Shown: piece after piece, positions 1 to 10,418 of the stretch
How the letters are laid out: each line of letters begins with the position of its first letter
Numbering within the stretch: position 1 is the stretch's first letter
Source: Vitis vinifera
Lineage: Eukaryota > Streptophyta > Magnoliopsida > Vitales > Vitaceae
Length of the DNA: 64,000 bases
Reading direction: 5' to 3'
NCBI RefSeq assembly: GCF_030704535.1
Contig: NC_081822.1
Span: 29,533,001-29,597,000 of the forward strand
Made by a program: the position numbers and the translations under genes
Notes under the pieces: generated by a model
Seen by the model: only the letters and a program-made list of their open reading frames with translations
Database searches by the model: none
Told to the model about the DNA's origin: nothing

Positions 1-1948
1 CATTTGCAACTGTTGTTGTTGTTGTTGTTGCTCCCTTGCATTCATTTGTTGTGCCTAAGTTTCATCCAAGAAAAAAAAACCACTGAGCTTACTTAAAAGC
101 TGAGTTATTTTCTAAATCTTGTCAATACTAGGTTTTATGTATTTATTTCAAAAAATGGAAATACTATTACTATTGCTTAAATGGAGTGTATGCCACTGCC
201 ACTTCTCTATATTGTATTCTTGTGTATCTTTATCCTTAAAAATGATTTAGAATCTAAACAATATAATTGAGATATCAATTATTTATGCATTTGATGAGTT
301 TCAACCCATGTTTGAAACTTAAATCTACAGGAGAATTCAAACTAGCATGTTGCTAACAAAGTTGATTTGAAGTAACCTATTACTAAAAATGCTAAAGAAA
401 AGAACAATGCTCTCATATTCTACAATTGTTTTAAGTTATTAATTTGCTTCAAGCTATTTCCCACAACTCTGATAGTTAGAAAATCCCTATAAATGCATCT
501 CATAGTGTAAAACCCTAATCAAAGAAGCTATCTTCTCCATGTTTGCAACATTTTTAGATGCCCCAACTTGAAGATCCTTTTAATCATTTTCCTTTTTTTG
601 GTGCTTGGTCCTGACTTCTTGGTTCCCAATACCATCCATATCATATTTACTCCCACTTAGGCCAAAAAGGTAATATCTTCAGCATAGATTTGTTCAAAAG
701 CAAGTAATTTATTGTTTTCATATACTTATAGCTGTATGGCTTATTAATAATGTGTATTCCAGTCCCCTCAATTAATGAAAGCTTTACTCTATACGAACTC
801 CAAGTGGCATCAATTGGGTTAAGCAACAATTTGCTTTACTTATATTTGAGCATGGTAGATGAATGTTTTGGTGGAATGATGATTTCCTCATATACCACTT
901 GGTGCTTAAAGCATTCAGACTCAAATTGCTTATTGTAGTTTCAATAAACATGCTTTTATAAAAAAAAGAATATGATCACACTCATAGACACACATATATA
1001 TATATATAAAGAAGGAATATACAAAGAAGGATGAGAAAATACTCAAAGGAGAACTAAAAGTTTTCTTAATTGCTTTATATATGGATTAAAATAAAAAGAA
1101 TTATTAATATTAAATAGATTTATTACATGTTTATTTGTTTTCATTTTAAAAATGTTTATACATAAACATATTATTTATTTTTAATATTAAAATAATGTTT
1201 GAACAAATTTTTAAAAGATGATTTTTTTTTTAAAGTTTGTTAATTTTTTTAAAATTAAAATTAATATTAAATAGATTTATAAAATGTTTATTTGTTTTCA
1301 TTTTTAATATTCAAATAATGTTTATATATATATAAATGATTTTTTTCTATAATTGTGTATTTGATATTTTATTAATATATTTTTTTGGTGAGTTATCTTT
1401 TATTTGATTTTGAGATTTAATTTTTTTTTTTGAATTTTAGTTTTAATCAAATATCAAGTGATTTATGAATAACAACATAATTATTTAATGGTTGATAAAA
1501 TTTAATTTTATTTTAATATATGATATTTTATATAAAAAAAAATTATTGGTGGATTATTTTTTATTTAATTTTGAGATTCTTGTAATTGTTTAGCCTTTTA
1601 GGTTTAACTAAACATTTATTGATTTATAACCCACTATCTAAGTTTTAAATAAAAATTTTATCAAACATTTATCTATGAATATATTTTTATCATAGATAAC
1701 TATTTAAATAAAAAATTTATTATTATGAAGTGATTTATATTTTTCCCTCTAATGTGTAGGACGGTGTTTTATTATATAATTGTGTATTCACATGTTAAAA
1801 GATTATATGCAATTTCTCTTGAACATTCTTGTATGTGTGTTTTTGTAATTATTTAATAAACAAGTATGTTAAGTTCAAAACACAAAGACTTGCTATTATT
1901 TTCATTGATTATTATACCATTTGATATTGTATTTTTTGTAGGTAAATC
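1..1948. other. AT-rich intergenic spacer, no gene seen
   Basis: Strongly AT-rich DNA with no open frame that looks coding. It has a trinucleotide run (GTT/TTG) at 12-30, a short TA run near 993-1008, and an imperfect direct repeat: about 1100-1199 and 1259-1321 share a run reading attaatattaaatagattt, then a TGTTTATTTGTTTTCATTTT block. This is ordinary plant spacer, possibly old unrecognisable transposon DNA. Confidence 0.6.
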
Positions 1949-4312
1949 ATGTTTGAATCTATTGTTCCTATGATTTGCTTTTGTAAAGGAAAAATGTTGA
2001 GGACAGAAACAGATGTAAAGTATGTTGGGGATGAAGCTGTAATTATGCCTTTGGATGTGCCTGTTAGTTCAACACATGAACACTTGTTATCTATGATATA
2101 CTCGAGAACTGGCATTGGCAAAAAACAATTTCAATTAGTCCTCAACTAAGGTATCCTTTAAAAAGGGAAAATAGGTTCCAACCTTGTCCAATATGGGATG
2201 ATAATAGTTTATCCCAAATGTTGAAATTGGTTAACACATTTGGAATGGACGAAATTGAATTGTATATTGAACAAGTGCTAGTACAACTACGAGTGAGAGA
2301 GCAATTATTGGGTAAATTCACTCATTTATTACTTGGAGAAAATGGTAATGTCGAGGAATTTGAGTATGGTTGTGGACCTAGTAGCGCCCTAGTTGCAATG
2401 ACTTATGAGTGTAGAGCAGATGAAGTTGAAGAAGAATGTGAATCCCAAGAAGGTGATGATCAAAGTAAGAGAGTATAAGATGTTCAACATGATGGTTATG
2501 GGGTATTCGAATTTATGGATGAGGAAAACAATAATGTTAATGTTGTTTCATATTTCTTAGCTCTTCACGAAGCAATGGAAAGTGAACAAGGGAGATATGT
2601 CTCCGTGGATGGGGAATGTTGTGATATGTCAAATAACCCAGATCCTGAGGACCCAATGTAGTTTTCCCCTGTTCAGTATCACTCAACACCACCTTTGTAG
2701 TTTGAAAATGTAGAAAACATTGGTAATGTCGTTTCAAATGACTGGACCCCATGGAGGAACACTAATATTGGAAACTCAAGTGGAGAGTTCATGGTTGGCC
2801 AAGTTTTTAATTCAAAAGCAGATTTACAACATGCTGCAAAGTTGTACTATATTAGTGCACACCAAGAATATGTTGTTGTTTCATCAACTGAAAAGTTGTT
2901 GATCTTAAGATGCAAGAAGGTTGAGCAATCTTAATGTCCATGGAAACTTCGTGCTATGGTTGTAAAAGGTACAACTTTATTTGCAATCAATAAATACAAT
3001 GGTCCGCACAAATGTGTAAATCCTTACTTGAATCGGGACCATCAACAATTAGAATCCAACTTGATTGCTGCTCATATCCAAGGAAAGATTATGACATAAT
3101 TCACATTGTCAGTGACCGCTATTCAAGCAAGTATTGTGGAGAAATTTGAATACCAAATATTATACAAGAAGGCATCTAAAGCGAAGCTTAAACCACTTAC
3201 AAAGTTATTTGGTGATTTTTATAAGTCATATGCAGAGTTGTCGTATTTTTTCATTGCCTTAGAGCAGGCAAATCCAGGATGAGTTGTAATTTCAAAAACA
3301 TTTCCTGGTATTATGGAGAATACAAAGATATTTCAGCGAGTTTTTTGGACATTTCATCCATCTATTGAAGGATTCAAGCATTGTTGGCTCGTACTTAGTA
3401 TTGATGGTACACATTTGTATGGGAAGTATAAAGGCACTTTAATGATTGCTATGGGTTGTGATGGAAATAATCAATTATTCCCATTGGCTTTTGCCCTAAT
3501 AGAGGGTGAGAATATTGATAGTTGGGGATGGTTTTTGGCATGCATTAGAACTATAGTAACTCATAGAAGGGGACTTTGTGTTATATCAGATTGACATCCG
3601 AGCATTATAGCTGCAATGAGCAATGTTCATCTTGGTTGATATGAGCCATACGCATATCATAGGGTTTGTATGCGTCATCTTGCCAGCAATTTTATGACTC
3701 AATTCAATGATAAAATATTGAAAAATTTAATGTGTAGAGCAGCCTTAGCAACCAAGATTGAAAAATTCAATAAACATATGAACACAATTGGGAGGATTAA
3801 TGCAGTCACATAATAATGGTTGAAAGCAATCCCTTTTGAGAAATGGGTGCTCTCTCATGACGGAGGTCGAAGGTATGGCATCATGACTATAAACATGTTG
3901 GAGGTGTTCAATAGTGTGCTTAAAGGGGCTTGTAGCTTACTCGTAACTACTTTGGTTCAATTGACTTTTTTTCGGCTAAATAGTTACTTTGTTGTGAGAA
4001 GGGAACAAAGTGCTAATCGACTTGCTTCAAATGAGGAATACACTCCATATGTCGATGCTAAGATTAAGGCAAATGTCGTTAAGGTGGGATCTCATGAGAT
4101 TGTTTTATATAATCACATCCAAGGACGATTCCATGTGAAGACTAGTAGGGGTACTAAGAGTAGCTCAATTGGTGGTCGAACATATCGCGTCAACTTACAT
4201 GACCATGCATGCACGTGTGGTAAAACACTCATATATGGATTACCATGTAGCCATATTCTAGCAACATGTCATTTTTGTTGAGTTGATTTTAGACCACTTG
4301 TTCAACACTACT
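1949..4312 (+). pseudogene. Mutator-like element (MULE) transposase, decayed and truncated
   Basis: MULE transposases cut and paste Mutator-type DNA transposons. The N-terminal part (1949-about 2145) resembles the PB1-like region of plant MULE proteins, and one frameshift near 2140 leads into a second frame that continues to 4312. A MuDR-type DNA-binding region follows at about 2790-3280. The catalytic core has a first acidic residue in LSIDGTHLYG (about 3400) and a second in VISD just before the stop at 3592. A SWIM zinc finger with CxC and CxH spacing sits at about 4207-4250. In-frame stops occur at 2476, 2659, 2698, 2932, 3097, 3280, 3592, 3637, 3811, 3814 and 4279. Most fit a single C-to-T or G-to-A change from Gln, Arg or Trp codons. 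The frame stays readable to about 4310, where an LTR element cuts it; the C-terminal rest is not in the window. Confidence 0.85.
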
Positions 4313-7300
4313 TGTGGACCCACATTTTTCACGTGCGCCCCCACTCGATCGGCGAGACTCGATTTTTATTTGTGAAAATTTGATTTTTGAAAAAAAGTTG
4401 GAGTTGCCACTTATTTTATTTTTATTTTAAAGGGAAAATAAAACAAGAAATAAAACCCTAAAAAATGACTCCATAATTTTTGGAAAAGCGTGTATTTGAA
4501 AAACCCGAGTCTAAGTCCGGGGATCAGGTTACCTATTGGGAAGGTACCTTTAAAAGGTAGCACCCCTCTAAGCCCTATAAAGGTCTCTATTAACTAAGTT
4601 AAGGGGAATGTGACAATTAATCAGTTAATTATGGATACCTAAGTAGGCTAGGTGGTTCCAAAAAATAGCATGTCAAACAAGACCAAATCACAATAAAGGA
4701 AGGTTAGGATGCGTACCCGAACCGCTTCTCAAGCGCTATCATAAAACATCAATGGTTAATTTAGACAATATATGATCCAGCATGTATTTTATTAGAAATA
4801 ATCAAACAATGAAACATGTATATCAGAACACTCAAGTATTATTAGACATAGGCATTATTTCATAATGACAAGCATATTCATAGAATTCAGAAAGTAGGTG
4901 ATAGAGGATATACCTCGATAGCATAGATAATTTGTAACGTGCTTCCTCAAGTTGTAAGGGGTTAGATAATAAATAATAAATTATAGAAATCCTAGCATGC
5001 TCGTTATCTAATTAGTATAGTAAAAGTGATCAAAGTATACAGAATCATCAATTATCACATACATCTTGTATATAATTCTTAAAAAAATAGATAGACATGG
5101 TTTCAACAAGTGTCAAATGTGGCAACAAAAATAAATTTTGAAAAGATTTTCTTATGTAGGGGTTTCACCAATTCCCCAAATTAATATACACGAATTTAGC
5201 CCAAAATTATCCCATTTATTTGGGACCACAAGCTTTGATTCATGTTTCTGTTCAAAACTGTAATTTTATTTTAAATTCGAGAAAGATGCGAACTGATCAA
5301 AACATGGTTGCACATTATTTAAGAAAATGAGATTTTGATTCTAAGAACCCTAAATGAATTTTTGAATTGGATTTTTAAAGGGATCTTTTGAGAATAGTGT
5401 TATGTTTTTAAAAATTAAAAGAAATTAAATTTTTTTTTTTTTTTTTAAAAAAAACATATGAATCAAAATACCAAGCATAACAAAAGAGAACAAGATCACA
5501 AATTAGAATTTTTGACAACCGAGAAAATTGAAGGTGAGAATGGAGGCCAATCTTCATGAGTTTCCAAAGGCCTCAGAAAAAGAAATCAAATTAAGTGAAG
5601 GATCACTAAAGCAACAAGCAAAGCATTCTAGATTAGACAAACTAACAAGGTATCGATTCATGAACTAACCACTAGGATTTTAAAAGCATATAAATTTAGA
5701 TAAGGATGATCAGGATCTAACATTAATGATTTTGAAACAAAAACTAAAAATGGATCAATTTAGGTAAGGAACTAAAATTATAGAAGTACCTAAACTAATT
5801 AAAACGAGTTTGACTAAATTAAACTAAAAACGTGAACTTTCAAACATAGAATTAATTTTACTAATGAACTAAAACTATAAATGTATTTGAACTAAATAGA
5901 TGAATTAAACTAAATCAAAAGTAAACTAAAGACATGAACTTTTAAATATCAATTTTATTAATGAACTAAAATTATAAAAGTATCTAAACTAATTAAAATG
6001 AATCACATTAAATCAAAGAATACTAAAAAAATGAACTTCCAAACATGGGATCAATCTTATTAATAAACTAAAACTATGAAAACACCTAAAATAATGAATA
6101 TAAATTATTAATCAAAGCAAACTAAAAAAAACTGAAACTTTCAAACATGGGATCAATTTTATTAATGAACTAAACTATAAAAAAATATCTAAACTAACTA
6201 TAATGAATCAAATTAAATTAAAGCAACCTAAAAACGGAAACTTTCAAACATAGAATCAATTTTAACAATGAACTAAAACTATAAATGCATTTGAACTAAA
6301 TAGATGAATTAAACTAAATCAAAAGTAAACTAAAGATATGAACTTTTAAATATAGAATCAATTTTATTAATGAACTAAAACTATAAAAGTATCTAAACTA
6401 ATTAAAATGAACCACATTAAATCAAAGAATACTAAAAACATGAACTTTCAAATATGGGATCAACTTTATCAATAAATAAATAAATGAAATACAAGTAATT
6501 AAAAGAGTAGCAAATGCATGAATAAATGAATAAATAAAACTCAAATGTTTTCAATTTGATGCAATCAATCAAAATTAAATAAGGATCAAATCATTCTTTT
6601 TTCTAATATAATGAATCAAAATTAAAACACACAAACTCATTCAAGCTAAACTAACAAATAAATTAATACTAAATTAAATTGGAATTAAAAAAAAAAAAAA
6701 GATATCTAAAATGAAAACTCTTTCAAAAACTAACCTGTGTTATGGAAAAATCTGTCTTTGATGTGTTAAAGTAGCTCCTCCTAGAAAATCTTCTGTTCCT
6801 CTCTCTTTCAAAAAGAATATCACGACCCTTTGCTCTGAAAATTCCTTCTTGCGTGTTCTCTAAAAAAAAATCCTTATGCTCGTTCTCTTTGCCAAAAAAA
6901 TTCTCTTATCCTTATGATGGCAGCCTACTTTTTATATGGCTGTGAGAGATTCCTCATTTATTTCCTTCTTTCTCCAATCTTCCCATTCAAAAACGATCCT
7001 CCCAATTTCAAAACCTTCCAAGGAGAGTCCCACTTTCCTTAAACTTCAATGGTAAGTTTTCTTGCAAAAGCATGAAATTTTAGAAGTTAAACAATTGAAT
7101 GAATAGATAAATAAGTAAATAAATTAGAAAATGGTAAAAATAATAAATAAATAAATAAGTTAAGGAAAATAATATAAAGAGGAAGATAACCAATAAAAAG
7201 TGAATGATAATCATAAAACTAACACTAAAAATAAAAATAAATAAAAATAAACAAATTAACAAAAATTGGGCCCCACGAGCCATGCAAACACGCAAGTCAT

Positions 7301-7619
7301 ATAAGTCACGCTAAAAAAAAGTCTTAATAGATCCAGTGTACCTATACGGGCTTAAGGTGAGACTAAGTGGGCCTAGGGTGGTGCCTAATGGGCCAAATGT
7401 ATTTAAAAGCTATCCTAAAAAAAGCAAGAAAAACCTAAATCTAAATCAAGATTGCCAAGGATCACAATAAAGGGTCAGATAATCCCTTAACCAAAGTCTC
7501 CGAGGTGACTCATAAAAAGGTAAGTTGTACGAGTAGTAATGGGCCACCAAGGAACTACTGTGGAGCACTGAAAACGAACTTAAATACATGTGCTAAAGGG
7601 ACAAAATTGAGGGTCTACA
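4313..7619 (-). repeat. Long terminal repeat of a Tat/Ogre-like Ty3/Gypsy retrotransposon
   Basis: The segment begins TGTGGACCC and ends GGGTCTACA, so its ends are imperfect inverted repeats starting TG and ending CA. The polypurine tract lies just right of 7619, so the element is on the minus strand and this is its 3' LTR, 3307 bp long. The minus-strand start (TGTAGACCCTCAATTTTG) and the region near 4400-4620 match what I know of Tat/Ogre LTRs in many dicots, from memory. It interrupts the MULE pseudogene; the base run left of it is CTACT, but the far end of the element is not identified, so the target duplication is unverified. The LTR contains a tandem repeat (5770-6474). No gene is seen in it; the 71-codon minus-strand frame at 7080-7295 is low complexity. 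Confidence 0.7.
5770..6474. repeat. Tandem repeat inside the LTR, about 102-bp unit, 7 copies
   Basis: Each unit starts near AACTAAAACTATAAAAG and ends near TCAATTTTATTAATG. Boundaries are about 5770, 5867, 5964, 6066, 6168, 6271 and 6373. Unit lengths are 97, 97, 102, 102, 103, 102 and about 102. Units 2 and 6 are nearly identical, as are 3 and 7, while neighbours differ more. That gives a higher-order period of four units, about 404 bp. Confidence 0.85.
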
Positions 7620-7634
7620 AATATGCCCCTCTTC
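7620..7634 (-). other. Polypurine tract of the Tat/Ogre-like element
   Basis: On the minus strand the sequence is GAAGAGGGGCATATT directly before the LTR start TGTAGACCC. A purine-rich tract touching the 5' edge of the 3' LTR primes plus-strand DNA synthesis, and this fixes the element orientation as minus. Confidence 0.7.
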
Positions 7635-8808
7635 GGTATAGATCACGAGTGTAGAGAATGTGAGTAGAAACACGAGTAATGAGCGAAATGAAGTGAACTA
7701 TATCGAAGAATTAAAGAAGGACCAGAGATTTTGTCCTAGCACATGAGGAGGTAAGGTCAAAAGATGGGGTCACAATGAGATGGAAAGATGTGAAAAGGGT
7801 GACTCAAAGTCATGAATGAGATGAATGAATATGGGTCAAAGACAAAATGAACGAATTTAGATTTGAAATAGGATAAACGACTCTAGGTCATGGGCTCAAG
7901 GCTCTAAGTGAAAAGAAATGACTCTGGGTCATAAATGGATGACGACTCTAGGTCGAGAGCTCTGGGCTCTAGAAGAAAAAGAAATGACTCTGGGTCATAA
8001 ATGGAAAACGACTCTGGGTCGAGAGCTCTGGGCTCTAAAGTGATAGCCGATCAGGATGCTTTCCGGCTGAAAGTGTCGGGTCGAGGCCACTCACAAGTGG
8101 CTAGAATGATGAAAATGAAACATCTTAGGGATGTGAATGATGCAAACGACTTCGGGTCGTGAGCTTAGGGCTCGGGGTGCTATGAATGACTCTGGGTCAT
8201 GATGCAATGAGTAATTCGGGGTACGATCAATAGCTCAGGGCTATAGATGGAATGAATGACTTTGGGTCATGATGCGATGAGTAACTCAGGGTTACAATGA
8301 ATAGCTCAGGGCTATGAGCTCCGAGCTCTATGACTGATCGGCTAGAAGGAGAATGCGATATGCAAACTCCAGGTCAAACCACTCATGGGCGACCAAATGA
8401 TGAAAACTCAGTTAAGAGCTGGAAAGACTCCGGGTTTATAGGAAATGATAGCTCAGGGCTACCAGGCTCAGGGCCTAAGGGAAAAAGGATAACTCAAGGC
8501 TATAAGACTCAGGGTCTAGAAGGAATGGATAGCTCAGGGCTACGAGGCTCAGGGCCTAAAAAAAAGAATAGCTCAAGGCTACTAGGCTCAAGGCCCAAGG
8601 GAAGAAGATAACTCAGGGCCATAAGACTCGGGGTCTAGAAGGAATGAATAACTCAGGGCTACGAGGCTCAGGGCCTAGAAGGGAATAATAGAGAAGACCA
8701 ACTCGAAAGTGGACATGAAATAAATTGGCTCAAAGCCATATACTCAAAATGTCAAGGGTCGGACTATTGAAACCAAGAAGGGAAATATGCCCCAGTATCC
8801 AGGATGCT
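7635..8808 (-). other. Repeat-rich 3' untranslated region of the Tat/Ogre-like element with a hairpin array
   Basis: This lies upstream of the polypurine tract on the element's own strand. Tat/Ogre elements are known to carry fast-changing tandem repeats in this place. Here there are three nested repeat layers. A 66-bp unit is repeated at 7915 and 7981. A unit of roughly 78 bp is repeated between about 8180 and 8315, and a similar one between about 8440 and 8690. All are built from short perfect hairpins with a 5-nt loop (TCTGG, TCAGG and variants) and changing stems. There is no gag-pol coding upstream on the minus strand. The open frame at 8330-8611 on the plus strand is a by-product of the repeats, not a gene. 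Confidence 0.65.
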
Positions 8809-8886
8809 TGATTACTACTCAAAAAGGGCTATTTGATAGCTTGTAATTAACTCTTTTAAACACTTTTGAGTAGTAGTTGTTACCTT
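8809..8886 (+). repeat. LTR-start fragment, inverted copy of 12097-12174
   Basis: The 78-bp segment starting TGATTACTACTCAAAAAGGG matches the reverse complement of 12097-12174 essentially base for base. It has no polypurine tract before it and diverges after 8886. It looks like the first 78 bp of the Athila-like LTR in the opposite orientation, left by a partial insertion or rearrangement. Confidence 0.8.
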
Positions 8887-10418
8887 TAAAGATAACCTCT
8901 ACTTATGTTGGTGTTTGGGATTTGGTTGATATATAGATGTTGTCATGTTTCTTCTTTTGGGAGATGCTTCTTTGATGCTTGGAGGTGATTTGGTGATGGA
9001 TGTGGATGATTGCTTCATTTTATGGATGATATTTGATGTTATCCAGATTTTCATTCTACTGTGCATCAATTATCTTACTAGGGCATATTCCCCTTTCATT
9101 TGATTGAGATGAGCCCCTAGTGGAGCACTTTCTTTAAGTCTGGTCATTTTCACCGATCAGAGATCCCTAGTGGAGTATGTTGGGATTATATCAGTTCTAG
9201 TGGAGCATCGTTGAGCCCCTAGTGGTTCCATTTGCGGAGTATTCTTGAGATAGACTAGTGGATTATTACTGAGTTAGAGGTAGTTTTTAGTGCAGTGTAT
9301 AGATCTGGCATACTGGGCCATATTTCCCCATTTTGAGGTTACCAGATTCCTATCAGATTTAGTTAGGGATTCATCAAAGACATGCTTCTACTCTTGAGAT
9401 TACCACACCCCTCTTCATTTTGGCTATTCATTTGAGATTAGATTTAGAGTGTCCCCTTTGAGGCATTGGTCGATACATCATTCTGACTTCTTAGCGGATT
9501 ATTGTTGAGCTGAGGACAGTTGATTGATGATGTTGGATTCATCATTTGGTTGTGCATTATATATTCACACTAGGGCATATTCCCCCATTCCCCAGAGATT
9601 CCTATCTGTTATTGTACAGTATGGCTATCCTCATTCATGGTTATAGAGATATTTGGTTGATTCTGACACTCTTTATTGTACATCAGATATCCACACTGGG
9701 GCATATTCCCCTCTTCTTGATGAGATTGTATTTGGGCAGTGGTACGAGGATGGATGATCATTGTTAGGTGATTGGCTCACGACTTCGACATCAGATATCC
9801 ATATTGGGGCATATTCCCCTCTCCTTGGTGAGATTTTGCTCGCGTGATAGTAGGATGGATGATTAGTGTCAGTTGTTTATCTCATGACTTTGATATCGGA
9901 TCTTATACTGGAGCATATTTCCCCATTTTCTTTGAGTATCCTTGAGATTGAGACAGTGATCAGCTTGGTTTTAGATTGAGTGCTACTCTAGAGCTTCCGA
10001 TGATTGACTATATCAAGACCCTCCTATATGGATTTGTTAAGATAGAGATGGATCACATCAGGTTTCACCCGAGGAGCATGGCTGGATCCTTTAGCTAGAT
10101 GCTCATGAGATAGATTTGTTTTCCACCATTGTTACCTTGCATATTGGGTTATCCAGATGAGCAGTATTTTCATGCACTTTGAGATTTGCTTTTAGATGAG
10201 CCACGATATACACACTTTGAGATTTGCCTTTTGAGATTCGTCGACATAGTAGTTTTTCAGACACAGAGGCCTCCTTCAGTTTTGACTTCTTAGAGGTTTG
10301 TCATGATGTATTGGTTCTTGACCCATTGATTCTAGCAGATGATTGGTTTACTGGTTGTTTCAGTAGTCTGAGCACTGATTCGTGTTTTCCCAGTTGGTGT
10401 ACCTTGATTTTGGTCCCC
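8887..10418 (+). repeat. Degenerate dispersed-to-tandem repeat with a GGGGCATATTCCCC core
   Basis: No gene is seen. A core near GGGGCATATTCCCC recurs at about 9080, 9313, 9572, 9697, 9806 and 9909, followed by a region rich in GAGATT and ATGGATGAT. The last spacings are about 103-125 bp, and the earlier ones are about double that. The sequence is probably a transposon 3' untranslated region. The core resembles the polypurine tract at 7620-7634. The short open frames here are not coding. Confidence 0.5.

Noticed and set aside
7080..7295. Minus-strand hydrophobic 71-codon frame
   Set aside because: Low-complexity translation of AT repeats inside the LTR.
8330..8611. Plus-strand open frame of 93 codons in the hairpin array
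   Set aside because: Its apparent Gly/Ser repeats follow directly from the hairpin repeat units; it lies antisense to the retroelement and has no known domain.
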